From positions 434,001 through 498,000 of the forward strand of contig NZ_CP043473.1 of assembly GCF_008275125.1 (NCBI RefSeq): a DNA stretch of 64,000 nt, in the 5' to 3' direction. The notes beneath the pieces are model-generated. The model was given only the letters and a program-made list of their open reading frames with translations. It had not been told where the DNA came from and did not search any database. Positions 30,255 through 41,978 of this stretch are shown here, piece by piece. Both the position numbers and the translations under genes were made by a program. The DNA is from Chromobacterium paludis. GTDB taxonomy: Bacteria > Pseudomonadota > Gammaproteobacteria > Burkholderiales > Chromobacteriaceae. How positions within the stretch are numbered: the first letter of the stretch is position 1; each line of letters starts with the position of its first letter.

Positions 30255-31619
30255 ATGGCGATGACCAATGAGCAGGCTTTGCAGCGGGCGCAGCGCCTGC
30301 ATCTGGACGGCCGGATGGCTGAGGCGGAAGCCGCCTATCGCGACTTGCTGGGAGAGGACGCGCAGGGGCATGCCGCGCGGCACTGGCTGGGTTTTCTGCT
30401 GCTGCAGCAGGAACGGCTGGACGAGGCCAGAGAGGCTTTGCAGGCCGCCGTCGCCGGCGACGGCGGCCATGCCGAGTGGCACTTCAACCTGGGCCTGGCG
30501 TGCGCCCGCCTGGGCCGCGTCAGTGAGTCCATCGCCGCCTGGCGCGCCGCCGCCGCGCTGGATCCCGCCTGTTATGTGTACTGGACGCATCTGGGCGCGC
30601 AGCTGGCGCGGGACGGCCACGACGCAGAGGCCGAACGGACGCTGCGCCACGCCATCGCGCTCGATCCGTCTTGTCCCGAGGCCTTCTACCTGCTGACGGA
30701 TTTGCTGTTGCGGCAGCAGCGTTTCGACGAGGCGCGGCGCAGCAATGCGCAGGGCGTCCTGGCCGAGCCGCCCGGCAAGATGGAACCCATCGCCGTGGCC
30801 CAGGCTTTGTGCGCCCTGCAACGGTTGGACGAGGCCAGGGCGCTGGCGCAAGATTGGTTGAGTCGACACCCTAGCGACCCCGTCGCCGCGCACCTGCTTG
30901 CGGCATTCGGCGGCGGAGACGCGCCTGAGGCTTGCGCGGCGGGCTACGTCAGCCACGCTTTCGACGCGGCCGCGGCGGGTTTCGATCAGGCCTTGGCGCG
31001 GCTGGAATACCGCGGGCCGCAATGGGTTGCGGACTGTCTGGCCGGGCAGGGCCTGGCCGAGCGCGCCTTGCGCGCGCTGGACCTAGGTTGCGGCACCGGC
31101 CTGGTGGGCGAGGTTTTGCGGCCCTACGCGCTGCGCCTGGAAGGCGTGGATCTCAGCGGCGGCATGCTGGCGCGCGCGCGCGGCAAGCAGCTGTACGACG
31201 CCTTGCGCCAGGCTGATATCCTGGCCGATCTGCGCGGCGGGCGGGACGATTGGCAGCTTATCGCCTGCATGGACACGCTGCCCTATTTCGGCCGGCTGGA
31301 TGCCTTGTTCGAGGCCTTGGGCCGCGCCTTGCAGGCCGGCGGCCTGCTGCTGTTCTGCACGGAGCGTCTGGAGGACGAGACCGCCGATTACCGCCTGCAT
31401 CACAGCGGACGTTACCGGCATGCCCCGGCCTATCTAGATGTTTTGCTGTCTCAAGGCTGGCGCGTGTTGGCGCGCGACCGGCTGCCGGTGCGCGATGAGG
31501 CGGGTTGTCCGGTGGCGGGAGAGTTTGTCTGCGCGGAGCGTCGGCCCGGCAGCCAAGCCCAGGCCTCAGGAAAATTTCTGCCACAGCAGCAGGAACAAGC
31601 AGGCGAGTCCGGCGTGTAG
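30255..31619 (+). CDS. TPR-repeat protein fused to a SAM-dependent methyltransferase
   Basis: 454 residues. Residues about 1-215 are tetratricopeptide repeats (e.g. HWLGFLLLQQERLDEAREALQAAV, WHFNLGLACARLGRVSESIAAWR). About 225-440 form a class I methyltransferase with motif I LDLGCGTGLVGE, the acidic LEGVDLSGGMLARAR and QLIACMDTLPYFG. Such fusions probably methylate a protein or small molecule docked on the TPR surface; target unknown. The last 54 bp overlap the convergent GIDE gene, so the extreme C-terminus (after EFVCAERR) may be poorly conserved. Confidence 0.85.
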   Translation: MAMTNEQALQRAQRLHLDGRMAEAEAAYRDLLGEDAQGHAARHWLGFLLLQQERLDEAREALQAAVAGDGGHAEWHFNLGLACARLGRVSESIAAWRAAAALDPACYVYWTHLGAQLARDGHDAEAERTLRHAIALDPSCPEAFYLLTDLLLRQQRFDEARRSNAQGVLAEPPGKMEPIAVAQALCALQRLDEARALAQDWLSRHPSDPVAAHLLAAFGGGDAPEACAAGYVSHAFDAAAAGFDQALARLEYRGPQWVADCLAGQGLAERALRALDLGCGTGLVGEVLRPYALRLEGVDLSGGMLARARGKQLYDALRQADILADLRGGRDDWQLIACMDTLPYFGRLDALFEALGRALQAGGLLLFCTERLEDETADYRLHHSGRYRHAPAYLDVLLSQGWRVLARDRLPVRDEAGCPVAGEFVCAERRPGSQAQASGKFLPQQQEQAGESGV

Positions 31620-32468
31620 CCAGGCGCGCAGGCGGTAGCCGCGCGCGCACTGGGCTGCGCTCAGCGTGGAAATCAGCATGGGCAGGCCATCTTGCGCGCG
31701 CTGCAGGATGAGGCTGGGCCCGGCCGGCATCGTTTCGCTGTCGCGCACCTCGCGTTTCGCGGCCTGAACCACCGCGTCCCACTCCTCGGTCGAGAACGGG
31801 CCATCGCCTGGCAACTGAAACCTGCGCCGCAAGGCTTGCGGGTCTTGCTTCCACTGCGCCAGCTTGGCGCCCACATCCTGGATGAAGGCCGCGCCGCCGG
31901 CGGGACCGCCCAGTGCGCTCAGCTGGCCGGAGATGTAGAGCGTTTCGCCTTCTTCTATCCAGGATTCGCGGAACTCGTAGCCATCCTCCACCCACCTCCG
32001 GCTATGGCTGGCCTGCACTTCGGCGGCCTCCGGCAGCACCAGCGCTTCCGCCTTGTCGTCGCGCAACACGAAGCTGTCGTCGCAGGTTTGATGCTCCCAT
32101 TCGATTTCCTTGTCAAACGACCATCGCCAATGCAGGCTGGCCGCGCGGTCGCGCTGACGCTGGCTGCACTGGTACCAGACGCAGCGGCGGCCGGAGAGCG
32201 GGCTGAAGTTGGGCGCGTTGGGATGGCAATAGGCGCGGCCGGACAGCTCCGCCCTGCCCAGCGCGGCGGAGGCGATGCGGGAGGTGGGGGTGTCGGCCAC
32301 CAGGCGGTAGCGCCGATAGTTGAGCCACCAGGCGAGCAGGCCGAACAAGGCCAGCAGCGGCAGGCCATGCCGCCAAACGCCCACCCACCGCAGTTCCGTC
32401 CCCACCGCGATGACCAGCAGATAGGGCAGGAAGAGCGCCAGGCCCGGACGGGTGAACAGTTGAGACAT
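31566..32468 (-). CDS. GIDE-domain membrane protein
   Basis: 300 residues with two membrane helices near the N-terminus (about 10-28, 33-50) and one at the C-terminus (AWLHAGLACLFLLLW). The middle matches the GIDE domain shared with the mitochondrial E3 ligase MUL1: ASAALGRAELSGRAY, FSPLSGRRCVWYQ, and VLPEAAEVQASHSRRW. There is no RING finger. Bacterial GIDE proteins are regularly coupled to LemA, as here (11-bp gap, same strand). The function in bacteria is not established. Confidence 0.78.
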   Translation of the reverse strand: MSQLFTRPGLALFLPYLLVIAVGTELRWVGVWRHGLPLLALFGLLAWWLNYRRYRLVADTPTSRIASAALGRAELSGRAYCHPNAPNFSPLSGRRCVWYQCSQRQRDRAASLHWRWSFDKEIEWEHQTCDDSFVLRDDKAEALVLPEAAEVQASHSRRWVEDGYEFRESWIEEGETLYISGQLSALGGPAGGAAFIQDVGAKLAQWKQDPQALRRRFQLPGDGPFSTEEWDAVVQAAKREVRDSETMPAGPSLILQRAQDGLPMLISTLSAAQCARGYRLRAWLHAGLACLFLLLWQKFS

Positions 32469-32479
32469 CGCGCGGCGGG

Positions 32480-33052
32480 CTAGCTCTTGCGAAACAGCGC
32501 GGCGAGATCGACATCCTGCGTCTCCTGCGCTTCGAAGCGCAGCGGGCTGGCGCTGGCAAACTTGAACAGGCGGGCGATCAGGACATCGGGGAATTGTTCG
32601 ATGCGCATATTGTTGAGATTGACGGCCTCGTTATACAGCTCGCGCCGGTCGGCGATGCTCTCTTCCAGCGCGCTGATGCGGCGCGACAGCTGGCCGAACT
32701 GCTCATCGGCCTTTAATTCCGGGTAGGCCTCCGCCACGGCGATCAACTGGGCGATGCCGCGGCGCAACAGGCCTTCCGCAGCGCCCAGGCGGGCGGCGTC
32801 ATGGGCGGCGGCGCTGCTGGCGACGGCGTTGCGCGCCTCCATCACCTTGAGCAGCGTCTGCTGCTCGAACTGGGCGTATTGCTTGCAGACTTCGACCAGC
32901 TTGGGAATCTCGTCATGTCGCTGCTTGAGCAGCACGTCGATATTGGCCCAGGCCTTGCTTACCGAGTGCTTCAGGCCGACCAGGCCGTTGTAGAGGACAA
33001 TGCCGTACAGCGCGAGCGCCAGCGCGGCGCCGATCAGCAGGGGCGAGTGCAT
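32480..33052 (-). CDS. lemA: LemA-family protein
   Basis: 190 residues. One N-terminal membrane helix (LIGAALALALYGIVLYNGLVGL) is followed by the long LemA helical bundle with WANIDVLLKQRHDEIPKLVEVCKQY, ELKADEQFGQLSRRISALEESIADRRELYNEAVNLNNMRIEQFPDVLIA. The typical N-terminal N-x-L-V-x-L and the FP-x-x-L-x-A block are present. Upstream member of the LemA-GIDE pair. Confidence 0.92.
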   Translation of the reverse strand: MHSPLLIGAALALALYGIVLYNGLVGLKHSVSKAWANIDVLLKQRHDEIPKLVEVCKQYAQFEQQTLLKVMEARNAVASSAAAHDAARLGAAEGLLRRGIAQLIAVAEAYPELKADEQFGQLSRRISALEESIADRRELYNEAVNLNNMRIEQFPDVLIARLFKFASASPLRFEAQETQDVDLAALFRKS

Positions 33053-33218
33053 AGTTCAGCCTTCCAAACATTCGGTTAGCGCACAGTATATCGGCAGGGC
33101 GGATGGCGAATCCATTTTGTCGCGCGGCGGGATGGCAAGACCGCGCGCAGGAATGCGTGCGGCGAGGCAAACCGTTGTATAATCGCGCGATTTTGTCTTC
33201 ACGCCTAAGATTTTGAAC

Positions 33219-34535
33219 ATGAACAAGACTCCCCGCGTCGGTTTCGTCTCGCTGGGCTGCCCCAAGGCCGCCAGCGATTCCGAGCAGATCCTGACCCGCC
33301 TTCGCGCCGAAGGCTATGAAATCTCCCCGTCCTACGATGGCGCGGACCTGGTGGTGGTGAACACCTGCGGCTTCATCGATTCCGCCGTCGAGGAGTCGCT
33401 GGACGCCATCGGCGAAGCCTTGAACGAAAACGGCAAAGTGATCGTCACCGGCTGTCTGGGGGCCAAGGGCGATGTGGTGCGCGATGTGCATCCCTCGGTC
33501 TTGGCCGTGACCGGTCCGCACGCCACGGAAGAGGTGATGACGGCGGTGCATACCCACCTGCCCAAGCCGCATGACCCCTTCGTCGACTTGGTGCCGGACA
33601 TCGGCGTGCGTCTGACGCCCAAGCACTACGCTTATCTGAAGATTTCCGAGGGCTGCAATCACCGCTGTACTTTCTGCATCATCCCGTCCATGCGCGGCGA
33701 TCTGGAAAGCCGGCCCATCCACGACGTGCTGCGCGAGGCCGAGAGCCTGGCCAAGGCCGGCGTCAAAGAAATCCTGGTGATCTCGCAGGACACTTCGGCC
33801 TATGGCGTGGACACCAAGTACAAAATGGGCTTCCACAACGGCCGCCCGGTCAAGACCCGCATGACCGAGCTGTGCGAAGAGCTGGGCCGCCACGGCATCT
33901 GGGTGCGCCTGCACTACGTTTACCCGTACCCGCACGTGGATGAAGTGATTCCGCTGATGCGCGACGGCAAGATCCTGCCCTACCTGGACATCCCGTTCCA
34001 GCACGCCAGCCAGAAGGTGCTGAAGCTGATGAAGCGCCCGGCCAATAGCGACAACGTGCTGGCGCGCATCAAGAAGTGGCGCGAAATCTGCCCGGAACTG
34101 GTGATCCGCTCCACCTTTATCGTCGGCTTCCCCGGCGAGACCGAGGAAGACTTCGAAGAGCTGCTGGCCTTCATCCGCGAGGCCGAGCTGGACCGCGTCG
34201 GCTGCTTTACTTACTCCCCGGTGGAAGGCGCCACGGCCAACGAGCTGCCCGATCCGGTGCCGGAAGACGTGAAGGAAGCGCGCAAGGAGCGCTTCATGGC
34301 CGTGCAGGCCGAGATCAGCGCGCGCCGCCTGGAGCGCCGCGTCGGCCAGACCCTGCAGGTGCTGGTGGACGAGATCGACGACGAAGGCACGGCGGTGTGC
34401 CGCAGCTACGCCGACGCGCCGGAGATCGACGGCCTGGTGTTCGTCGAAGACGCCGCCGGCATGCAGCCGGGCGAGTTCTACCAAGTGGAAATCGTCGACT
34501 GCAGCGAGCACGACCTGTGGGGCGTGCGCAAGTAA
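33219..34535 (+). CDS. rimO: Ribosomal protein S12 methylthiotransferase RimO
   Basis: 438-residue radical SAM methylthiotransferase that modifies Asp88 of ribosomal protein S12. It has an N-terminal MTTase domain with three cysteines (SLGCPKA, NTCGFID, TGCLGA) for the auxiliary cluster, a radical SAM motif [17 protein letters not shown], and a C-terminal TRAM domain (about 370-438). The start ATG giving [17 protein letters not shown] is preferred to a TTG two codons upstream. Confidence 0.97.
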   Translation: MNKTPRVGFVSLGCPKAASDSEQILTRLRAEGYEISPSYDGADLVVVNTCGFIDSAVEESLDAIGEALNENGKVIVTGCLGAKGDVVRDVHPSVLAVTGPHATEEVMTAVHTHLPKPHDPFVDLVPDIGVRLTPKHYAYLKISEGCNHRCTFCIIPSMRGDLESRPIHDVLREAESLAKAGVKEILVISQDTSAYGVDTKYKMGFHNGRPVKTRMTELCEELGRHGIWVRLHYVYPYPHVDEVIPLMRDGKILPYLDIPFQHASQKVLKLMKRPANSDNVLARIKKWREICPELVIRSTFIVGFPGETEEDFEELLAFIREAELDRVGCFTYSPVEGATANELPDPVPEDVKEARKERFMAVQAEISARRLERRVGQTLQVLVDEIDDEGTAVCRSYADAPEIDGLVFVEDAAGMQPGEFYQVEIVDCSEHDLWGVRK

Positions 34536-34553
34536 GCGCGCTTCGCCAAACTG

Positions 34554-34587
34554 AAATGGCGCCGGATATTCTCCGGCGCCATTTTTT
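34554..34587 (+). terminator. Terminator after rimO
   Basis: 13-bp perfect stem AAATGGCGCCGGA/TCCGGCGCCATTT with a 5-nt loop and six Ts. Confidence 0.92.
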
Positions 34588-34643
34588 CTGTCCGACAGTT
34601 TTTTGCCTCCGCTGCCCCTTATTACAGCAGGGTTAACTGTATA

Positions 34644-37199
34644 ATGGCTGCCATGAATTATGACGCAGCCATCGCCATGTCCTTGTCTTTGCCGAGTCAA
34701 ACCCTAGCCGAAATCGCCTCTAGCGATCTGCTCAGTTGTTCGCCGTCGCTGCCGCTGCGCGAGGCGGCCAGTCGCATGATGGCGGCCGGCTGCAGCTCCA
34801 TCGTGGTGCGGGACGAGGCTAGCGCTGAAATCCTGGGCATCTGGACCGAGGCCGACGCGCTGGACGCTTCGCTGGGGCGCGGCGATCCCTTGCTTCCTGT
34901 CGGGCAGGCCGTCAGCGCCGGCGTGGTGGAGCTGCCGCACGACATGCCGCTGGACCAGGCGGTGCGCGCCTTTCGCGACCGTCAGCTGCGCCACGCGCTG
35001 GTGATGAAGCAGGGCGCCCCCGTCGGCATGGTCACCCTGACCGACATCGTGCGCAATCAGGGCCTGGAGTCTTTTCTGATCGTCAAGCGGGTGCGCGACC
35101 TGCCCGGCCAAGCGGCGTTGCGGCTGCCGGCCTCCGCTTCCCCGCTGCAGGCGATGCGCGAGATGCGCGAGCACGCGCAGTCCGCGCTGGCGGTGTGTTT
35201 CGACGATGGCGGCTACGGCATCGTCACTCAGCGCGACGTGCTGCGCTGGCTGGCGGCGGACGCCATGCCGGCCACGCTGGGCGAGGGCAGCCGCCGGCCC
35301 CTGATAGGCGTGCCGGATGCTGCCAGCCTGCTGCAGGCGCGGCGGCTGATCCAGCAGCACAATATCCGCCATCTGGCGGTGTTCGGCGAGGACAGCCGGT
35401 TGCAGCGCCTGCTCGGTTTCGACGACATCGTGCAGGGCATCGAGCATGAATACCTGCATGAACTGAACGAGGCGCTGCGCCAGCGCGATCATGCGCTGGC
35501 GCAGTCGCGGCATAGCCTGCTGTTGGCGGACAAGGTATTCGAGTCCACCATGGAAGGCATCATCATCACCGCCCCCAACGGCGTGATCCAGTCGGTCAAT
35601 CCGGCCTTCGCCCGCATCACCGGCTACAGCCGCGAAGAGGCGCTGGGCAAGACGCCGGCCATGCTGAAGTCCGGCCGTCAGCCGCCCGAGTTCTACGCCC
35701 ATATGTGGCAGATGCTGCAGCGCGACGGCTGTTGGCAGGGCGAGGTGGTGAACCGGCGCAAGGGCGGCCTGCTCTACACCGAGCATCTGAGCATCACCGC
35801 GATACGCGACGCCGACGGCGAATGCCTGCATTACGTGGCGGTGTTTTCCGACATCACCCAGCGCAAGCAGGCCGAGGAGCGGCTGCACTTCCTGGCCAAC
35901 CACGACGCGCTGACCAGCCTGCCCAACCGCACCCTGTTCATGGAGCGGCTGCAGGCGGCGGTGGACAGGGCGGAGGCCGGCGGCCACGGCCTGGCCCTGC
36001 TGTTCATCGACCTGGACCGCTTCAAGCTGGTCAACGACACCCTGGGCCACTACGCCGGCGACCAGTTGCTGATCCACATCGCGCGCCAGCTGCAGGCGCA
36101 GTTGCAGCCGGGCGAGACGGCCGCGCGGCTATCCGGCGACGAGTTCACCATGCTGCTGGAGGGGGCGCTGGGCGAATCCCAGGTGGCGGCGCGCGCGCAG
36201 ACCATCCTGGACGCGATCACCGCCCTGTCCGGCGCGGAGGGGCAGCAGATGTTCATCTCCGCCAGCATAGGCATCAGCATGTTTCCGGACGACGGCCGCG
36301 ACGCCGATACGCTGCTGGTGCATGCGGACACAGCCATGTACCGCGCCAAACAGGGCGGCAAGAACGGCTTCGAGTTCTATACCGGCGACATGAACGCGCG
36401 CGCGCTGGAGCGGCTGAAGCTGGAGTACAGCCTGCACCGCGCGCTGGCGCAGCGCGAACTGGAGCTGTGGTACCAGCCCAAGGTGGCGCTGGACTCAGGC
36501 CGCATCGTCGGCGCCGAGGCCTTGCTGCGCTGGCGCCATCCCGAGCTGGGGCTGGTGTCGCCGGACCGCTTCATTCCCATCGCCGAGGAAAGCGCGCTGA
36601 TCGCGCAAATAGGCAGCTGGGTGCTGGACACCGCCTGCGGCGACATTCGCCGTTGGCGTGATGCCCGCATCCTGCCGGGACGCGTGGCGGTCAATGTGTC
36701 TGGCCGCCAGCTCAAATATGGCGATTTTACCCAGCAACTGGCCGAAACCCTGAGCCGTCATGGATTGGAGAGCCGTGAATTGGAGTTGGAAATTACGGAA
36801 AGCGTGGCCATGGATGAGGCGGGCGGCATGGTGGACATGCTGCGCCGGCTGCAGGGCTTGGGCATCTACCTGTCCATCGACGACTTCGGCACCGGCTATT
36901 CCTCCTTGTCCTACCTGAAGCGGCTGCCGGTGCGCGGCCTGAAGATAGACCGCTCCTTCATCGCGGACTCCACCCGAGACAACGACGACGCGGCCATCAC
37001 CCGCGCCATCGTCTCCATCGCGCGCAGCCTGGGGCTGGACGTGGTGGCCGAGGGGGTGGAGGACGAGGAGCAGCGTGTCTTCTTGTTGGGCTTGGGCTGC
37101 CAGTGCGCCCAGGGGTATTTGTTCAGTCGGCCCATTCCGGCCAGCCAGTTCGAGGTGTTGCTGGCGATACAGGCCAGCCAGCCGGCGTTGACTCACTGA
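34644..37199 (+). CDS. CBS-PAS-GGDEF-EAL signalling protein
   Basis: 851-residue soluble c-di-GMP protein. Two pairs of CBS motifs cover about 20-270 (e.g. GMVTLTDIVRNQG, GIVTQRDVLRWLA, LLGFDDIVQGIEHEY) and may bind nucleotides. A PAS domain covers about 295-410 (GIIITAPNGVIQSVNPAFARITGYSREEALGKTP). A GGDEF domain follows (HDALTSLPNRTLF, active-site loop SGDEF at about 497, first Gly replaced by Ser), then an EAL domain (EALLRW near 625, DDFGTGYSSLSYL) with residues expected for phosphodiesterase activity. The start could lie further in, at the third Met codon. Confidence 0.92.
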   Translation: MAAMNYDAAIAMSLSLPSQTLAEIASSDLLSCSPSLPLREAASRMMAAGCSSIVVRDEASAEILGIWTEADALDASLGRGDPLLPVGQAVSAGVVELPHDMPLDQAVRAFRDRQLRHALVMKQGAPVGMVTLTDIVRNQGLESFLIVKRVRDLPGQAALRLPASASPLQAMREMREHAQSALAVCFDDGGYGIVTQRDVLRWLAADAMPATLGEGSRRPLIGVPDAASLLQARRLIQQHNIRHLAVFGEDSRLQRLLGFDDIVQGIEHEYLHELNEALRQRDHALAQSRHSLLLADKVFESTMEGIIITAPNGVIQSVNPAFARITGYSREEALGKTPAMLKSGRQPPEFYAHMWQMLQRDGCWQGEVVNRRKGGLLYTEHLSITAIRDADGECLHYVAVFSDITQRKQAEERLHFLANHDALTSLPNRTLFMERLQAAVDRAEAGGHGLALLFIDLDRFKLVNDTLGHYAGDQLLIHIARQLQAQLQPGETAARLSGDEFTMLLEGALGESQVAARAQTILDAITALSGAEGQQMFISASIGISMFPDDGRDADTLLVHADTAMYRAKQGGKNGFEFYTGDMNARALERLKLEYSLHRALAQRELELWYQPKVALDSGRIVGAEALLRWRHPELGLVSPDRFIPIAEESALIAQIGSWVLDTACGDIRRWRDARILPGRVAVNVSGRQLKYGDFTQQLAETLSRHGLESRELELEITESVAMDEAGGMVDMLRRLQGLGIYLSIDDFGTGYSSLSYLKRLPVRGLKIDRSFIADSTRDNDDAAITRAIVSIARSLGLDVVAEGVEDEEQRVFLLGLGCQCAQGYLFSRPIPASQFEVLLAIQASQPALTH

Positions 37200-37224
37200 A
37201 GATCGTCCTTGGCCTGCGGTGGAT

Positions 37225-37259
37225 AAAAAAAGACCGGCTTAGCGAAGCCGGTCTTTTTT
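37225..37259. terminator. Bidirectional terminator between the EAL gene and serS
   Basis: Stem AAAAGACCGGCTT/AAGCCGGTCTTTT with loop AGCG and T-tracts on both strands, between convergent genes. Confidence 0.9.
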
Positions 37260-37276
37260 CATGGATGGCGCAACGC

Positions 37277-39894
<2,618 letters not shown>

Positions 39895-40010
39895 GGCGGG
39901 TTTCAGGCGGGATGGGCGGAGGGATAGTATATCAGCAGGCAGGGGGCAATAGCCGGAGGCTGGGCGGACGAAGGGCATCCGCCTGATTCAAGAGGGGGAG
40001 GGGCAAGGCA

Positions 40011-40039
40011 AAACAAAAGCGCCCATTTCCGGGCGCTTT
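40011..40039 (-). terminator. Terminator of efp
   Basis: Minus strand: stem AAAGCGCCC/GGGCGCTTT with loop GGAAAT, then TGTTTTG. Confidence 0.82.
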
Positions 40040-40064
40040 CGCGGGCACAACGAGCAAGAGAGGC

Positions 40065-40628
40065 TTAGGCGCGCTTCTTGAATTCGTTGGTGCGGGTGTC
40101 GATTTCGATCTTTTCGCCGGTGTTGACGAAGGCCGGAACCTGAACTTCGAAGGTGGTGCCAACCAGGCGGGCCGGCTTCAGAACCTTGCCCGAGGTGTCG
40201 CCGCGCACGGCCGGCTCGGTGTATTCCACTTCGCGGATCACGGTGGTCGGCAGTTCTACGGAGATGGCCTTGCCGTCGTAGAAGGTTACCTGGCAAACGT
40301 CTTCCATGCCGTCAACGATGTAGTTGATGGTGTCGCCCAGGTTGTCGGCTTCCACTTCGTACTGGTTGAAGTCGGAATCCATGAACACGTACATCGGGTC
40401 GGCGAAGTAGGAGTAGGTGCAGTCCTTGCGGTCCAGCACGACTACATCGAACTTGTCGTCGGCGCGGTATACGGTTTCGGTGCCGGCGCCGGTCAGCAGG
40501 TTCTTCATCTTCATCTTGACGACGGAGGCGTTGCGGCCGGACTTGCTGAATTCAGCCTTCTGAACAACCATCGGCTCGGAGCCGACCATGAATACATTAC
40601 CAGCGCGCAGTTCTTGTGCGGTTTTCAT
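40065..40628 (-). CDS. efp: Elongation factor P (Arg32 type)
   Basis: 187-residue EF-P, which relieves ribosome stalling at polyproline stretches. Three beta domains are visible. The tip loop reads KSGRNAS with Arg32 where E. coli has Lys34, the form that is rhamnosylated by EarP. The earP gene lies 71 bp upstream on the same strand. The start [13 protein letters not shown] is normal. Confidence 0.97.
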   Translation of the reverse strand: MKTAQELRAGNVFMVGSEPMVVQKAEFSKSGRNASVVKMKMKNLLTGAGTETVYRADDKFDVVVLDRKDCTYSYFADPMYVFMDSDFNQYEVEADNLGDTINYIVDGMEDVCQVTFYDGKAISVELPTTVIREVEYTEPAVRGDTSGKVLKPARLVGTTFEVQVPAFVNTGEKIEIDTRTNEFKKRA

Positions 40629-40699
40629 TGCGTATGAGTCCCAAACTCTTGAATTAACAGCGGAAAACCGGAAGGGCTTTCCGACAAAAACGTGGCATT

Positions 40700-41854
40700 T
40701 TATCTGATTTCGGCAACTTCGGCGACAAATTGCAGCAGTCTTTGCGCCAGATCGCCGCCTTGCAGCAATTGCTGTTGCCAGTTTGCCGCATGTCTGCGCC
40801 AGGCCGGCAGCCAGCGGGCGGCGGCGCGCCAGGCGGCGGCGATGTCGCCGTCGCGGTTCCAGGCGAGATGAAGCTCGCGGATGGCGGCCGCCGCTTCGTC
40901 AGGCAAGCCCTGGCAGTATTGATCGAGAAAAGCCAGCAGCTTGGCCAAATGGGCCTCGTCGTCCTGCGGGTAGATGTGCCACAGCATGGGCCGCGCCGCC
41001 CATTGCGAGCGCGCCAGGCTGTCCTCGCCGCGCACGCAGTTGAAGTCGCAGCTCCACAGTAGGCGGTCGTAGTCGTCCTGGTCGCTCATGGGCAACACGT
41101 CCACCGTCAGGCGGCCCAGCTGGGCATGCTCGCCCACTTGCAGGGGGTGGTCGAACAGGCTGGACACGGCGGCCTGCGCCTTGCCTTCCGGCACCAGGCA
41201 GCGCACCGGCTGCGGGCCGTCGGCCCAGGCCTGCAGCAGCTTGGCGGCGGCCGGGTTGTCATAGCAGAACAGGCTGACCTTCCACTCGTTTTCCGATAGC
41301 GCCGGCACATTGCGGCGGCGCCAGTAGTCGCGCTGGGCCTCTTCGTCCGCCTGCCAGGCTTCGCGCGCGGCGATCAGGCCGTCTTCGCAGATCAGGCCGC
41401 CGCTTGCCGCGTCGAATCCCGGAAAGAAGAAATGCTTGGCCAGCGGCAGGCGCGGGTGCGGCGACGGCAGCTTGTGGCAGCCACGCGTCCAATCCTCCGC
41501 CGACAGGTATTCCAGATTGATCCAGACGGGCTTGGCCGGTTTGGCCGCCATCGCCTGTTCGAAGCTGTCCGGCAGCCGGCAGCCAAAGGCTTCCACCACC
41601 ACGTCGGCCGGGACGATGTCCGCCGGAAAGTCGGATGGCGGCCAGCGGCGGATGTCGATGCCGGCCAGCGCTTGCTGCGGCAGGGCCGGGTCCAGGCCGG
41701 GCGTGATGCGGGCGAAGCTGGCCAGATCATCCACCCACAGCCGCACATCCAGGCTGTAGCCATGCGCCAGCCGGCGCGCCAGGCGCCAGGTGACGCCGAT
41801 GTCGCCATAGTTGTCGATGACGGTGCAGAAAATGTCCCAGTGTTGGCGTGTCAT
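40700..41854 (-). CDS. earP: EF-P arginine rhamnosyltransferase EarP
   Basis: 384-residue GT-B glycosyltransferase (formerly DUF2331) that adds rhamnose from dTDP-rhamnose to Arg32 of EF-P. The N-terminal catalytic motif [16 protein letters not shown] contains the two key Asp residues (Asp14, Asp18). The C-terminal nucleotide-sugar site includes [29 protein letters not shown]. It is upstream of its substrate gene efp. Confidence 0.96.
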   Translation of the reverse strand: MTRQHWDIFCTVIDNYGDIGVTWRLARRLAHGYSLDVRLWVDDLASFARITPGLDPALPQQALAGIDIRRWPPSDFPADIVPADVVVEAFGCRLPDSFEQAMAAKPAKPVWINLEYLSAEDWTRGCHKLPSPHPRLPLAKHFFFPGFDAASGGLICEDGLIAAREAWQADEEAQRDYWRRRNVPALSENEWKVSLFCYDNPAAAKLLQAWADGPQPVRCLVPEGKAQAAVSSLFDHPLQVGEHAQLGRLTVDVLPMSDQDDYDRLLWSCDFNCVRGEDSLARSQWAARPMLWHIYPQDDEAHLAKLLAFLDQYCQGLPDEAAAAIRELHLAWNRDGDIAAAWRAAARWLPAWRRHAANWQQQLLQGGDLAQRLLQFVAEVAEIR

Positions 41855-41978
41855 GGTGCGGTCATTTTGTAAAACCGGGCGAGCTTACCACGCGTTGACT
41901 GGCAATATCACCATTTTCGAATTTTCAGCCGGCGCGCCGGTCGATCATGCAATCGAGAAACATATAAAAGGAATGGCT

